NCBI GenBank assembly: GCA_001464165.1
Contig: LNEX01000537.1
Coordinates: 1-5,758, forward strand
Direction of reading: 5' to 3'
Length of the DNA: 5,758 nt
Source of the DNA: a bacterium Ga0077546
GTDB lineage: Bacteria; Cyanobacteriota; Vampirovibrionia; Obscuribacterales; Obscuribacteraceae
Shown: positions 5,390-5,758 of the stretch, in pieces
Numbering within the stretch: position 1 is the first letter of the stretch
Layout of the letters: every line of letters starts with the position of its first letter
Position numbers and translations under genes: made by a program
The notes under the pieces: generated by a model
What the model was told of the DNA's origin: nothing
Databases searched by the model: none
Seen by the model: the letters and a program-made list of their open reading frames with translations, nothing else

Positions 5390-5758
5390 CTATTTGCTAA
5401 CTAGTAGAGCCACAGCCTGACAGCCTAGCTCAAGGTCTTCGATCACTTGAACGTTCTTTTCTGAGGCAAGCACCAGAAGGTGTTTGACGTCGGGGTTTGT
5501 TCGGTTCTTCACGACAAGGGCGCGGCAGTTGCGTCGTAGCATGGCCCGTGTTGCCTCTGTGATGCCTGGCTTGATAGAGGCTGGTGACTCATCGTACTTT
5601 CGGCAGAGGACGGCTAGGAAGTCGGCAGAAGTGTCTTTTGCATTGAATGTTGCAGTTCGATAGCCTGGGTTTTCTCCTTGCCGGTACTCGCGCCGATATT
5701 CTTGATGCAGTGTCATGGCTTGCCCCAGGTTCTGCCGCCATTCGCCGCCTAATAGTTT
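5390..5758 (-). CDS. Partial protein with C-terminal PELOTA-type RNA-binding domain (5' end beyond right edge)
   Basis: The frame is open to the right edge: codons before the Met at 5716 read K-L-L-G-G-E-W-R-Q-N-L-G-Q-A with no stop, so that Met is probably internal and the gene begins outside the window. The visible 122 codons contain a polar segment (H-Q-E-Y-R-R-E-Y) and then a C-terminal alpha/beta unit of L7Ae/Pelota character. In that unit T-R-A-M-L-R-R-N-C precedes the strand R-A-L-V-V, followed by D-V-K-H-L-L-V-L-A, V-Q-V-I and G-C-Q-A-V-A-L-L. PELOTA_1 domains of this kind lie at the C-terminus of phosphoribosyltransferase-like or StiP-like proteins in Ter-associated biosynthetic operons. 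The adjacent CitE-like lyase supports that reading. The N-terminal domain is not visible. It appears to be upstream of the lyase in one operon, with a 10-base gap. Confidence 0.7.
   Translation of the reverse strand, partial: KLLGGEWRQNLGQAMTLHQEYRREYRQGENPGYRTATFNAKDTSADFLAVLCRKYDESPASIKPGITEATRAMLRRNCRALVVKNRTNPDVKHLLVLASEKNVQVIEDLELGCQAVALLVSK

Overview
The window looks like ordinary bacterial chromosome from an organism of balanced base composition. There are no introns, several genes have Shine-Dalgarno sites, one intrinsic terminator is clear, and no phage, IS, CRISPR or RNA gene is visible. TPR and multi-membrane hypothetical proteins would fit an environmental lineage rich in such families (for example Obscuribacterales/Melainabacteria-type bacteria). 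That is only a guess, because no marker gene is present.

Layout. Positions 1-571 (minus strand) hold the N-terminal 190 codons of a multi-pass membrane protein, possibly DUF4013-like, which runs off the left edge. Positions 572-1227 are a gene-poor divergent spacer with two short tandem repeats. Three plus-strand genes follow: a membrane-anchored TPR protein (1228-1884), a helical protein of unknown family (2020-2694) and a 79-residue membrane protein (2791-3030). The gaps between them carry hairpins and short direct repeats. Positions 3031-3268 are the spacer between convergent genes. It ends with an intrinsic terminator for the minus strand.

The right half (3204-5758) is a compact minus-strand operon, read from right to left. 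It contains the C-terminal part of a PELOTA-type RNA-binding domain protein (5'-partial), a CitE-like C-C bond lyase (HpcH/HpaI aldolase superfamily), a 59-residue two-TM protein with a strong Shine-Dalgarno site, and a K+-selective ion channel with an intact TVGYGD filter and a C-terminal coiled coil. The terminator closes the operon. Gaps between these genes are only about 10-16 nt, so co-transcription is very likely.

The pairing of a PELOTA-domain protein with a CitE-like C-C lyase matches the biosynthetic module that comparative genomics has associated with Ter (tellurite/stress) operons, where it is predicted to make a nucleoside-like metabolite. Here the module is followed directly by a small membrane protein and a potassium channel. 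This suggests a pathway that couples a metabolite or stress signal to ion flux. The coupling is inference; the gene order and motifs are seen directly.
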